A DNA stretch of 64,000 nt from positions 186,001 through 250,000 of the forward strand of contig JBAZYO010000002.1 of assembly GCA_041659285.1 (NCBI GenBank), in the 5' to 3' direction. The notes under the pieces were generated by a model. It ran no database searches and had not been told where the DNA came from. It worked only from the letters and a program-made list of their open reading frames with translations. The first letter of the stretch is position 1, and each line of letters starts with the position of its first letter. The translations under genes were made by a program, and so were the position numbers. Positions 8,926 to 19,081 of this stretch are shown in pieces. This DNA comes from Vicinamibacterales bacterium. Lineage in GTDB: Bacteria > Acidobacteriota > Vicinamibacteria > Vicinamibacterales > UBA2999.

Positions 8926-9272
8926 AGTCCGCACCTAAGCACATGAGCACCGCAGCACCTGAGCACTGTGGAGCTGAGCACCCCGAACACGCCGAGGGCG
9001 TGGATCCGGACATCAAAGACGCGAACCTGAAGCGCCTGCGCCGCATCGAAGGCCAGATCCGGGGCATCCACAAGATGGTGGAAGAGGATCGGTATTGCCC
9101 CGACATCATCACGCAGATCGCGTCGGCGCAAGAGGCGCTGCGCGGCGTGGGCCGGCAGTTGCTGCGCAATCACCTGAAGCACTGCGTGACGTCGGCGATC
9201 AAGAAGGGGCCGAAGGAAGCGGATGCCACCTATGACGAGATCCTGGAGCTCGTCTACCGTCATCTCCGGTAG
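8922..9272 (+). CDS. csoR: Copper-sensing repressor CsoR
   Basis: The 116-residue protein is a CsoR/RcnR-family helical repressor. The Cu(I) ligands C59, H84 and C88 have the spacing (25 and 4) of the M. tuberculosis CsoR ligands C36, H61 and C65. The start GTG at 8922 overlaps the copA stop by four bases, giving translational coupling; an ATG at 8943 is an alternative. The first 30 residues are an extension with several His residues, encoded partly by a short repeat (about 8931-8969), that is absent from minimal CsoR proteins. It should repress the promoter at 6331 and release on Cu(I) binding. Confidence 0.93.
   Translation: MKSAPKHMSTAAPEHCGAEHPEHAEGVDPDIKDANLKRLRRIEGQIRGIHKMVEEDRYCPDIITQIASAQEALRGVGRQLLRNHLKHCVTSAIKKGPKEADATYDEILELVYRHLR
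8931..8969. repeat. Degenerate gcacctgagcac-type tandem repeat inside csoR
   Basis: Three imperfect copies of a unit like gcaccTgagcac cover the codons for the CsoR N-terminal extension (MSTAAPEHC region). The unit resembles the cacctgac repeats at 62687-62711. It encodes a non-conserved extension ahead of the repressor fold. Confidence 0.55.
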
Positions 9273-9286
9273 GGCACCTCGTTCTC

Positions 9287-9314
9287 GTAGGGCACCCCTT
9301 TAAGGGGTGCCTAC
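9287..9314. terminator. Hairpin between converging csoR and M49 genes
   Basis: The arms GTAGG(G)CACCCCTT and AAGGGGTGCCTAC pair with one bulged G. The hairpin starts 14 bases after the csoR stop and covers the stop codon of the converging M49 gene. It lacks a strong T-run, so a bidirectional termination role is inferred. A similar gtagg...cctac hairpin lies at 24937-24963, also between converging genes. Confidence 0.6.
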
Positions 9315-11017
9315 TTGAGCAGGTCGAGCGCGGTCACGAAGCGCGGCTCGATGTCCACCGGGATCGCCGTCAGCTTGTCCAACAGCGCCTTGGTCTGCGG
9401 CCGAATCACGCCGAGGGTGTCGATCATCGACTTGGCCTTGGCGTAGCTGCCTTCGGCCTGCAGCACCATGATGTCGCGCGTCAGCGCCGACACGCCGTCG
9501 CGGATCTTGGCGGTGTTGACGGCAAAGGTGCCGTCGCTGTTGATGGTGAAGCCGCCCTGGTCCAGCAGGTAATTCAGCTGGATGGCCTGGCCGCGGCCGT
9601 GCGCCTCGTTCACGCCGAAGCGGAGCGAGCGGAACGCCGAGGCCAGGAAGGTCGTGTACATCGACTGTTCGAGGCCCTTGTCCAACTGGCCCTTGTCGAT
9701 CAGGAACTGCAGGGCGAACAGGCCGGAGATGTCGGCCTTCGCTTCCTCGATCGCGCTGTAGGTTTCCTTCAGCTCCTGGCGCACGGTAGTGGTGCGGCCG
9801 GCCACGACAATGTCGTGGGGACCGAGGCCGTGCATCAACTCGTGCATCAGGATGTGCGTGAAGAAGGCGTCGAAGGCAATGCTGCCCCGGTCGGCGGCGC
9901 CGAGGGCGACCTTCGAAATCGGCGTCAGCACCTTGTCGAACTTGGCCTGCTGGTTGTTCTTCAGCATCACCCGCTTGCTGCCCTTTTCGCGGATCACGCG
10001 CTCGTCGTTGGGCAGGTTGAACGCCGCCGTCTGCACGCCGCGATTGGCGTCGCCGGCGGAGAACACGGTGTTGACCACGGCGATGGGGGCCAGGGCGCCC
10101 AGCCGCTGGTTGCGGTACTTCGGGTCGATCGGCAGGTTGTTCTCGATCTCCTGCAGTGACCCCGCAAACTTCTTGAGCTTGTCGGACTCGCTCCGGTCCT
10201 TCACCGTGATGAACGCCTCGAACGCCGCCTTGTAGTTGAACCACTCGTCTTCGTAGACCTCGTAGGGCCCGATCGTCGGCTCGATCGTCGCGTCCAGCTC
10301 CATCCACTTGACGTCGCTGGCGTAGTAGTCGTTCGAGACGAACGCGGCGGCGCGCGATTCGAGGAACGCCTTCAAGGTGGGCTGCGCCGTGGCGGCCGCG
10401 GCGGCGCGCAGGTGTTGCGCAGCCAGGGCCAGCGCGCCCTGATACTCCGTGCTGTAGGGCACGGCGATCAACTTGCCGTCCGGCCCGCGGCGGATGGTCG
10501 TGAAGAACCCGGTGGCGCCGGCCTGGTCCGCGGGGCTCAGCGACGCGATCCACTTCTCCACTTCGGCCTTGGTGGCGCCGACAGGATAGAAGTTCGCCGA
10601 CGCCGGCTTCTCAGGGGCGCCGGGCACGAACGACTCGTTGTGATCGAGCCGCGACCACGGGCCCTTGTTGACCAGGAACGCGTGCAGCCGCGCCCGGCCC
10701 ATCGGCGACTCGTCCTTGACGAGCGTGTAGAGCATGGTCTCGTTGCCGGACCACACCTGCTCGAGAAAGAGCGAGTCCATGACCTGCGCGGCGCGGACCA
10801 GGTGAGCCAGCGCCTCACGTTCGTTGGCCGGCAACGCCGAGATGTCGGCGCTCAGGTCGGTCACCGCAAATCGGGCGGTCTTCCGCTGCAGGTCGGTCAC
10901 CGCCTGGTCAGCCGCCTGGTCCGCGGCCCCGGCCGGCGTGGTAAACGCCTGCGCGCGGCACCCGGCCAACGCCAACACTAATGAAGCCGCCGCTACCGCC
11001 ATGATGACCCGCCCCAT
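9311..11017 (-). CDS. M49 (dipeptidyl peptidase III)-like zinc metallopeptidase lipoprotein
   Basis: The 568-residue protein starts with a lipoprotein signal peptide (LALAGC, C20). The zinc motif is HELMHG, with H392 and H396 as ligands and E393 as the general base, and EEAKAD at 424-429 supplies the third ligand. This arrangement fits the bacterial M49 family, where a short HExxH form replaces the classical HExxGH of eukaryotic DPP III. It should act at the outside of the inner membrane or the inner leaflet of the outer membrane. The substrate is unknown. It is followed by a terminator and stands alone on its strand. Confidence 0.8.
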   Translation of the reverse strand: MGRVIMAVAAASLVLALAGCRAQAFTTPAGAADQAADQAVTDLQRKTARFAVTDLSADISALPANEREALAHLVRAAQVMDSLFLEQVWSGNETMLYTLVKDESPMGRARLHAFLVNKGPWSRLDHNESFVPGAPEKPASANFYPVGATKAEVEKWIASLSPADQAGATGFFTTIRRGPDGKLIAVPYSTEYQGALALAAQHLRAAAAATAQPTLKAFLESRAAAFVSNDYYASDVKWMELDATIEPTIGPYEVYEDEWFNYKAAFEAFITVKDRSESDKLKKFAGSLQEIENNLPIDPKYRNQRLGALAPIAVVNTVFSAGDANRGVQTAAFNLPNDERVIREKGSKRVMLKNNQQAKFDKVLTPISKVALGAADRGSIAFDAFFTHILMHELMHGLGPHDIVVAGRTTTVRQELKETYSAIEEAKADISGLFALQFLIDKGQLDKGLEQSMYTTFLASAFRSLRFGVNEAHGRGQAIQLNYLLDQGGFTINSDGTFAVNTAKIRDGVSALTRDIMVLQAEGSYAKAKSMIDTLGVIRPQTKALLDKLTAIPVDIEPRFVTALDLLK

Positions 11018-11042
11018 GATTCACTCCCCGTCACAGTCGTTC

Positions 11043-11100
11043 CCGTCAAGAGTTGCCATCCCGTCAAGATGTGTCTTCCCGTCAAGCAGTGCGATCCCGG
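11043..11100. repeat. Three-copy 18-bp tandem repeat
   Basis: The 9-base unit cccgtcaag begins at 11043, 11061 and 11079, each copy followed by nine variable bases, and a fourth partial copy (cccg) begins at 11097. The exact 18-base period is visible by eye. It lies between the M49 gene start and the algH stop. Three copies with 9-base unrelated gaps are too short for a CRISPR. Confidence 0.75.
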
Positions 11101-11109
11101 CAGGTGCCG

Positions 11110-11661
11110 CTAGTGAACGCCCGACGACCCCTGCAACATCGAGGGCTCCGCCCCAAGACGGCGAATGGCGGTTTCCCACATCGCATCGACCGGGGTCGTG
11201 AAAATCAGATCCGCTTCGACCGGGCACAGGAGCCAAGACGACTCGGCCAGCTCCACGTCCAGTTGTCCGGCGCCCCAGCCGGCATAGCCGACCACCATGC
11301 GCACGCCGGGGTCCGGCGCGGTCTCCAGCGTGCGCCGCACCAGCGCCGGCGACGCCGACAGGTAGACGCCCGACATCACCTCAAGGGCCTCCAGATCGAG
11401 CTCGGGCCGCGCCGTGAGAATCCACGCGCGGGTGGGCTCCACCGGGCCGCCCATGAACAAATGCATCTTCGGGTGGATGGTGAGGGGCTCGTCGGCCGTC
11501 ACCACCGCCTGGGCCGGCTCCGGCATGCGGCGGTTCAGCACCAGCCCGAACGCGCCGTGCGCGCCGAACTCCGCGAGCAGGACCACCGTCTTCGAGAAGT
11601 TGGGGTCGATCATCTGGGGCATCGACACCAGCAGGACCGGGGCGAGGGAGGCGTTCGCCAT
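11110..11661 (-). CDS. algH: YqgE/AlgH family protein
   Basis: The 183-residue protein matches the UPF0301/YqgE/AlgH family in length and layout: an N-terminal LLVSMPQMIDPNFSKTVV, the FGLVLNRRMPEP segment and FMGGPVE, then a central VVGYAGWGAGQL. The family fold is known from structures, but its biochemical role remains unsettled (AlgH was linked to alginate regulation in Pseudomonas). Its start ATG (11661) is 13 bases beyond the queG stop, so it is downstream in the acnA-queG-algH run. No signal peptide is seen. Confidence 0.9.
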   Translation of the reverse strand: MANASLAPVLLVSMPQMIDPNFSKTVVLLAEFGAHGAFGLVLNRRMPEPAQAVVTADEPLTIHPKMHLFMGGPVEPTRAWILTARPELDLEALEVMSGVYLSASPALVRRTLETAPDPGVRMVVGYAGWGAGQLDVELAESSWLLCPVEADLIFTTPVDAMWETAIRRLGAEPSMLQGSSGVH

Positions 11662-11674
11662 ACTCGATAGTAGA

Positions 11675-12733
11675 TCAGACTGAGGCCCCGAGCCTCTCCT
11701 TCGCCCAGGCCACCGCGCCTTCCACCACCGGGGTGTGCGCGCTGTGCGCGGCGTTCTTCACGCCGTGACCGGGCCGGTCGAGCACCCGCGCCAGCCCGGC
11801 GTCTCCGCTGTTCCCAATCACCGTGGCGAGGTTGCGGCGCAGGCCCGACAGCGGCAGGTGGGTCATGGCGCTGCCCTTCACGAACTCGTGCAATTCCCGG
11901 TCGGTGCGCTGCCAGAGTTCGGCGGCGGCGGCGCCATGCCGCGGCGTGGCCGACCAGGCCGGGTCGGCGGTGAGCACCGGCGCCAGGTTCCACGGGCACA
12001 CCTCCTGGCAAATGTCGCAGCCATAGGCGTGGTTGCCGAGGTGCGGGCGCTGCGCCTCGGGAATGGCGCCGTCCACTTCGATGGTGAGGTACGAGATGCA
12101 CTTCGTGGCGTCGAGCACGTGCGGATCGACAATCGCGCCGGTGGGGCACGAGTCGATGCACAGCGTGCAGCCGCCGCACTGGTCGGTGGCCGGGGCATCG
12201 GCGTCGAGGGCCAGGCTCGTCGCCACGCCGCACAGGAACATGAACGAGCCGAGCTCCGGGTTGATGACGCAGCTGTTCTTGCCGATCCAACCCAGCCCCG
12301 CGTGCTGCGCGTAGACGCGTTCCTGCACGTGGTGCTTGTCCACGAAGATCGCCGACTCGAACGGTCCGGCCTGCTCGCCGCGCATCCACTCCACCAATCG
12401 CTCGAGCCGCTCGGCCAGCACGAGGTGATAGTCCTGCCCGCGCGCGTAGCGAGCGACCTGGATCGTCCCCGATTCCTGATCCCTGATCCCCGATCCCTGA
12501 TCGGTGTTGTAGATGGCTCCCGCGACGATGACCGAGCGTGCTGAGGGAAGGAAATTCCGAATGTCAGCCCGCGCGTGGGCAGACCTATGGAGATAGATCA
12601 TGTCGCCCGCGTAGCCGCGGGCGAGCCAGTCAGGCAGGAACGACAACTCCGGCAGCGCCGTGGCAGGCGCCACCCCGCAGAGGTCAAATCCGAGGGTGAG
12701 CGCCTGCTGCTTGGTCGATGCGGAGGTCAGCAC
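11675..12733 (-). CDS. queG: Epoxyqueuosine reductase QueG
   Basis: This 352-residue protein is the cobalamin- and [4Fe-4S]-dependent enzyme for the last step of queuosine synthesis in tRNA. The ferredoxin-like cysteine patterns CGGCTLCIDSCPTGA (about residues 185-198) and CDICQEVCPW (about 235-245) are intact. The start is GTG at 12733, one base after the acnA stop, and the C-terminal HEAT-like part is present. Between residues about 75 and 90 there is an insert, DQGSGIRDQESG, encoded by ccctgat tandem repeats, that QueG proteins do not normally have. It is probably a surface loop, and the protein is likely still functional. Confidence 0.94.
   Translation of the reverse strand: MLTSASTKQQALTLGFDLCGVAPATALPELSFLPDWLARGYAGDMIYLHRSAHARADIRNFLPSARSVIVAGAIYNTDQGSGIRDQESGTIQVARYARGQDYHLVLAERLERLVEWMRGEQAGPFESAIFVDKHHVQERVYAQHAGLGWIGKNSCVINPELGSFMFLCGVATSLALDADAPATDQCGGCTLCIDSCPTGAIVDPHVLDATKCISYLTIEVDGAIPEAQRPHLGNHAYGCDICQEVCPWNLAPVLTADPAWSATPRHGAAAAELWQRTDRELHEFVKGSAMTHLPLSGLRRNLATVIGNSGDAGLARVLDRPGHGVKNAAHSAHTPVVEGAVAWAKERLGASV
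12466..12503. repeat. In-frame ccctgatc tandem repeat inside queG
   Basis: Four to five imperfect copies of a (t)ccctgatc unit occur in 38 bases and encode the QueG insert near residues 77-89. A related stretch (atccctgatcccc on the minus strand) lies at about 3084-3097, outside genes, so the unit is dispersed rather than native to queG. Confidence 0.65.
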
Positions 12734-12734
12734 A

Positions 12735-15446
<2,712 letters not shown>

Positions 15447-15532
15447 GATGGCGATTAAGCTCCTAGGCTGATCCTACAGATTCTATCAAGGAACCTGCGC
15501 GGTCGCCGGGAGCACGTCGAAGCCAGCGTTCC

Positions 15533-16621
15533 CTACTTCATCCCGGGCCGGATCCCCCGTCCGCCGCCGAGGTGCTGGAAGTGACCAGAGCCGTTCCGGT
15601 CCGAGACCGTCATGACGCCAAGCGCGGGGCCTCCCTGCTCGAAGATGCTGTGGCGGAGCGCCATCATGATCCAGTCGTCCACCTCGACCACGCGATAGCG
15701 ACGATCGGTGAACTGCGCGATCACCTGGTCGAGGGCCGCACGGACATCGCCGACCTTGGGATGAACAAGGACATCCACAAGCACCGCCTGCATCATGTTC
15801 AGGTTGTCGATGATGGCGGCCGTTCGCAGATGGGTTGTGACCAGTTCCGGGGCGATCGACGGCGCCAGAGGCAGTTCCGTGGGAAAGGCACTCGGTGGCT
15901 TCCCGGAGGACAGCTTCTGGTGGAACCGGTCCGTCACGATCTTCAGATCCCGGCGGCGGGCGGCGGTGCCGGCGGAGAGTTCCAACGGCTCCTCCGCCGC
16001 GAGCTGGAACCAATGCGAGGCCCAGACGAACCCCTTCAGCTTCGGGGTCTTCTTCTGGGGTGCGCCCGGCAGGCCGATCACGATTGACGTGTACGGGTGG
16101 TCGTAGAGGATGGTCATGTCCTTCGGCACGTCAGGAAGGGATGCCTCAGGACGGCTCAGGTACCGGTCGACGGCGTCGTCGAGCGCCGGCGTCCGGTCAG
16201 TCGTTTCCACCGTGGCGAGGATGGCCAAGGCCTCCCGGTGGAAGGCATGGGTCCGTCGGATGACCTCGGCGCCCCACGCACCGAGCACCGCGTACCCTGC
16301 GTCGGCCTCGGGATCCGGGCGCGAGTTCAGAGCACCCGCCGAGATACGGCGAGCCATGAGCCTGTAGGTCTCTGCCTCGTTCACCTTCCCTCGTCCGCGC
16401 GCGAGGGCTCCGTAGAGAACGCCGTGCGCACGCTCCATCCCGATCAGGAGGGAGTTCAGCTCCGGGTACTCGCGCACGAATGAAGCGGCCCGGCGCTCAG
16501 TCGCCTCCTGAGCCTGACCCGCATTCGGCCACACGGCACAGAGAGCGCAAAGGACGGCGAGGAGGGACTTGGCGGTTATCGTGTCACCGTGACCTTCTGG
16601 TAGCCGTTGGTCCAGCAGCAC
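15533..16621 (-). CDS. Exported protein of unknown function
   Basis: I do not recognise this 362-residue protein. A hydrophobic stretch (LLAVLCALCAVWPNAGQAQEA, about residues 19-40) looks like a signal peptide with cleavage after AQA, so it is probably periplasmic. The rest is helical with few conserved motifs and one short TVETTDRTPALDDAVDRYLS segment. The start used is a start codon at 16621 that overlaps the end of the upstream gene by 46 bases; the signal peptide begins later, so a shorter form is possible. It follows the Ig-like secreted protein and the copper/heme protein on the same strand. Confidence 0.5.
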   Translation of the reverse strand: MLLDQRLPEGHGDTITAKSLLAVLCALCAVWPNAGQAQEATERRAASFVREYPELNSLLIGMERAHGVLYGALARGRGKVNEAETYRLMARRISAGALNSRPDPEADAGYAVLGAWGAEVIRRTHAFHREALAILATVETTDRTPALDDAVDRYLSRPEASLPDVPKDMTILYDHPYTSIVIGLPGAPQKKTPKLKGFVWASHWFQLAAEEPLELSAGTAARRRDLKIVTDRFHQKLSSGKPPSAFPTELPLAPSIAPELVTTHLRTAAIIDNLNMMQAVLVDVLVHPKVGDVRAALDQVIAQFTDRRYRVVEVDDWIMMALRHSIFEQGGPALGVMTVSDRNGSGHFQHLGGGRGIRPGMK

Positions 16622-17529
16622 TGGTTTCCGGCAGAGGCATCCGAATAGCCGAACGTGTCTGCCTTGACGCGGACCACATACTCGCCCGCTTCCTTGAAGG
16701 TTGCCAACGTCGACGACTGGCCGGTCAGCGCCGGGAATCCCGCCTTTTGAGGCTCAAAGACCACAGGGCCGGGTCCGGTGTACTTGTACCAAGACACGTT
16801 CATGCCGGGCCTCTCGCGTCCGAACTTGATCGGCTCCTTGTCGTGCACGGCATCGTCGGTGAGCCAAATCGTCAGTGTGACGGGCGTTCCAACCTTGGCC
16901 TGCAACGGAGGCGCCTGGATTCCCGTGGGACCACGGCCCGCCTTGCCCTTCTCCTCGAAGCGGAGCAAGGGCGGCGTTGAACCCATCGCCGCCGGCCAGC
17001 TGAGCTGATACGACGTGGACTTGGATCTTGCAGGAACAGAAAAAGTCTGGCCTGCGTAGCGCAACGTCCATACGACATCGCCCTTGAAGCCGGCAGGCAC
17101 CGTCACGGTAAAGACGCCTCGGTCCCTGTCCCGCTCGCGGCCGACGGTTCCGCCGCCCGCACCAGGAACTCTGGCGGTAGCAGTGGCTGTGGATACCGCG
17201 GGGGCTCCTGCTCGACCACCGCCGCCGTCAGCAGCATCGGGCCCTACAACCGGGAAGGCCGTCGGCTGCCGACCGTCGTACTCCTTCGGCAGGATGAAGT
17301 TGTCAGGACCGAGGGGGATCTCTGCTTGCGTGTCCTTGTTCAGATTGGAGTAGCCGAAGGAAAAGCTGATTGTGCCGTCCGGATTCTCGTACCAGCCATC
17401 GAAGAAGGGAGCAACCCGATTTCCCTCCCCGGGCAGCGGGATGAGTGGCCGCGGAAGCTGCGCTTGCAGCTGTGACGAGCTGATGAACATTGCCACCGCA
17501 AGACCGGCGCCGATCGATCGTCCAAGCAC
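16576..17529 (-). CDS. Exported protein with Ig-like C-terminal domain, unknown function
   Basis: This protein has about 317 residues from the GTG at 17529, chosen because GAGGAGG lies six bases upstream of it; a TTG at 17544 overlaps that ribosome site. A signal peptide (IGAGLAVAMFISSSQLQAQ) is followed by a repeated GDG-rich region and a C-terminal stretch ending TFKEAGEYVVRVKADTFGYSDA, a typical PKD/Ig-like strand pattern with two cysteines. No catalytic motif is seen. Its last 46 bases overlap the next gene. A terminator lies just upstream, so this and the 15533 gene start a separate transcript. Confidence 0.6.
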   Translation of the reverse strand: MLGRSIGAGLAVAMFISSSQLQAQLPRPLIPLPGEGNRVAPFFDGWYENPDGTISFSFGYSNLNKDTQAEIPLGPDNFILPKEYDGRQPTAFPVVGPDAADGGGGRAGAPAVSTATATARVPGAGGGTVGRERDRDRGVFTVTVPAGFKGDVVWTLRYAGQTFSVPARSKSTSYQLSWPAAMGSTPPLLRFEEKGKAGRGPTGIQAPPLQAKVGTPVTLTIWLTDDAVHDKEPIKFGRERPGMNVSWYKYTGPGPVVFEPQKAGFPALTGQSSTLATFKEAGEYVVRVKADTFGYSDASAGNQCCWTNGYQKVTVTR

Positions 17530-17571
17530 CTGATGCCTCCTCAACTCACCGCGAATCCGCTAAAACGCAAA

Positions 17572-17598
17572 AGAGCCTCTCGGCGCCCGAGAGGCTCT
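17572..17598 (-). terminator. Rho-independent terminator
   Basis: A perfect 12-bp stem AGAGCCTCTCGG/CCGAGAGGCTCT with a 3-base loop is followed on the minus strand by TTTTGCGTTTT. It ends transcription of the copper/heme gene whose stop codon lies 17 bases upstream. Confidence 0.9.
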
Positions 17599-17614
17599 CT
17601 TGACTCACGCCGAT

Positions 17615-18988
17615 CTACTGCCTCTGATCCTGCTGGCTGCTGGTCGTCGTCTTCGCCTTGGCCTTGACCTCGCGGTCGGCAAGGATCTGCCTGTAGCCGT
17701 CGTCGTCCAGGTGCGTGACCGTGATCCAGGCATGGGACATCTCGTCCGAAGTGCGGCTGCCACCACCCACCCACTGATCGGGATCGGGGTTGCCCTTGTT
17801 CTTCGCCGTGTTGTCGTAGTACCCGGTAAGCACCAGGACCGCTCCAACGGGCAGCAGCGGCGCGGCGTCATCTTCGTACACGTGGCTGGTATGCCAGGCG
17901 TTGGTCCAGTTGGAGATCGAGCTCACCATCTCCAGCTTGCCGGTGTCCGGGTAAAAGACTTCGGCGGTCATCCCGACAAGGCGCGCGTGGCCGTGCGGTT
18001 GGAAGCTATCGATCCGCACCGGGGTCTTGAAAGTATGGAACCCCTGGGTCATGGCCGTGCTGTGCGGCGCGATCTCGAGCTCGCCGCCTTTCATCAGCAA
18101 GGTATACAACTTCAGGTCCTGCTTGTACTTCGCCTTATGGTCCTTGGGGTAGAACCAGAAGGCCAGTTCGACGACGTCATCCTTGACCTCTTCGCCAAAC
18201 GGCCAGTAGTGGACGTCCCACCGAATCATCGCGTTGGCCGGCAGCGTCCGGCAGCCGTCCGGAGGAACGATCTCTCCCGTCTTGCCCGAGGCGTACTCGG
18301 ACACGCGTTCCAGAGTGATGTAGGAGCCGCTCTTCTCGTCCGGGACCATCAGGTCGCTGTTGGCGTGGTGCGCGCCGGGCCGGCCTTTGAGAGACGGCTT
18401 GACGGCCATGGCCTTGATACAACGGTCTTCGGTCGAACCGATGGGCACGATCGGCCGCCACCAGCGGTCCTGCCCCTGGGCCGGCAAGGTATACGGCTTG
18501 GTCGGCACGATGAGGTCGGGCGGCCCGAAGGCATCCTGATACGCCCACCTGGTGCCGTCCGGAAACTGCCTGGGCGCCGGAAGATCGGCGACATTGCCCA
18601 GCGGCGCCCCGCCGTCCACCCAGCGCACGATCGTCTGGATGTCCTTCTCGCTCAGGCGCAGGTCGTACTTCAGATGCTGGATACCGATCTTGTCGTAACG
18701 GTAGGGCGGCATTTCCCGCGCCACAACCTTCGCCTTGATCGACCGGGCCCAAGGCCGCACTTCCTCGTAGGTTCGGAGGGACATCGGACCCACGTCGCCG
18801 GATCGATGGCATTCCTGACAGTTCTTCTGCAGTATGGGCGCGACGTCCTTGGCGAAGGTCACCGCCGCTCCAGCCGCAGGAACCGGCTGGGCCGAGGCCG
18901 ACGGGGCCGAGACCAGCAAGAGAAGAGCGACGACCGCACCCATCGACAAGCCTGGACAGAATCCAACACCTATGCGGGTCCTCACCAT
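17615..18988 (-). CDS. Exported cytochrome c with copper type II monooxygenase-like domain
   Basis: The 457-residue protein starts with a signal peptide (MGAVVALLLLVSAPSASA). An N-terminal cytochrome c domain carries the heme site CQECH, followed by MPPY as in many membrane-surface c-type domains. The C-terminal part has PGAHHAN, QPHGHARLVGM and NPDPDQWVGGG-DEM, which resemble the two copper sites of ascorbate-dependent copper type II monooxygenases (PHM/DBH-like), as found in bacterial cytochrome-fused proteins. It probably takes electrons in through heme and oxidises an unknown substrate in the periplasm. The ribosome site GAGGTGG is five bases before ATG 18988. Confidence 0.75.
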   Translation of the reverse strand: MVRTRIGVGFCPGLSMGAVVALLLLVSAPSASAQPVPAAGAAVTFAKDVAPILQKNCQECHRSGDVGPMSLRTYEEVRPWARSIKAKVVAREMPPYRYDKIGIQHLKYDLRLSEKDIQTIVRWVDGGAPLGNVADLPAPRQFPDGTRWAYQDAFGPPDLIVPTKPYTLPAQGQDRWWRPIVPIGSTEDRCIKAMAVKPSLKGRPGAHHANSDLMVPDEKSGSYITLERVSEYASGKTGEIVPPDGCRTLPANAMIRWDVHYWPFGEEVKDDVVELAFWFYPKDHKAKYKQDLKLYTLLMKGGELEIAPHSTAMTQGFHTFKTPVRIDSFQPHGHARLVGMTAEVFYPDTGKLEMVSSISNWTNAWHTSHVYEDDAAPLLPVGAVLVLTGYYDNTAKNKGNPDPDQWVGGGSRTSDEMSHAWITVTHLDDDGYRQILADREVKAKAKTTTSSQQDQRQ

Positions 18989-19081
18989 TTAGGCCACCTC
19001 TCGCCGGCATTCTACAACGAAGTCCGTGCCCCCTCGGCCGGCGGCCGGGGGGCCGGTGTGGTCCAATCAGCACTGCCCATT

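Noticed and set aside
11043..11100. Three regularly spaced repeats, considered as a CRISPR
   Set aside because: The 9-base repeat and 9-base gaps are far below CRISPR sizes, and no cas gene is present.
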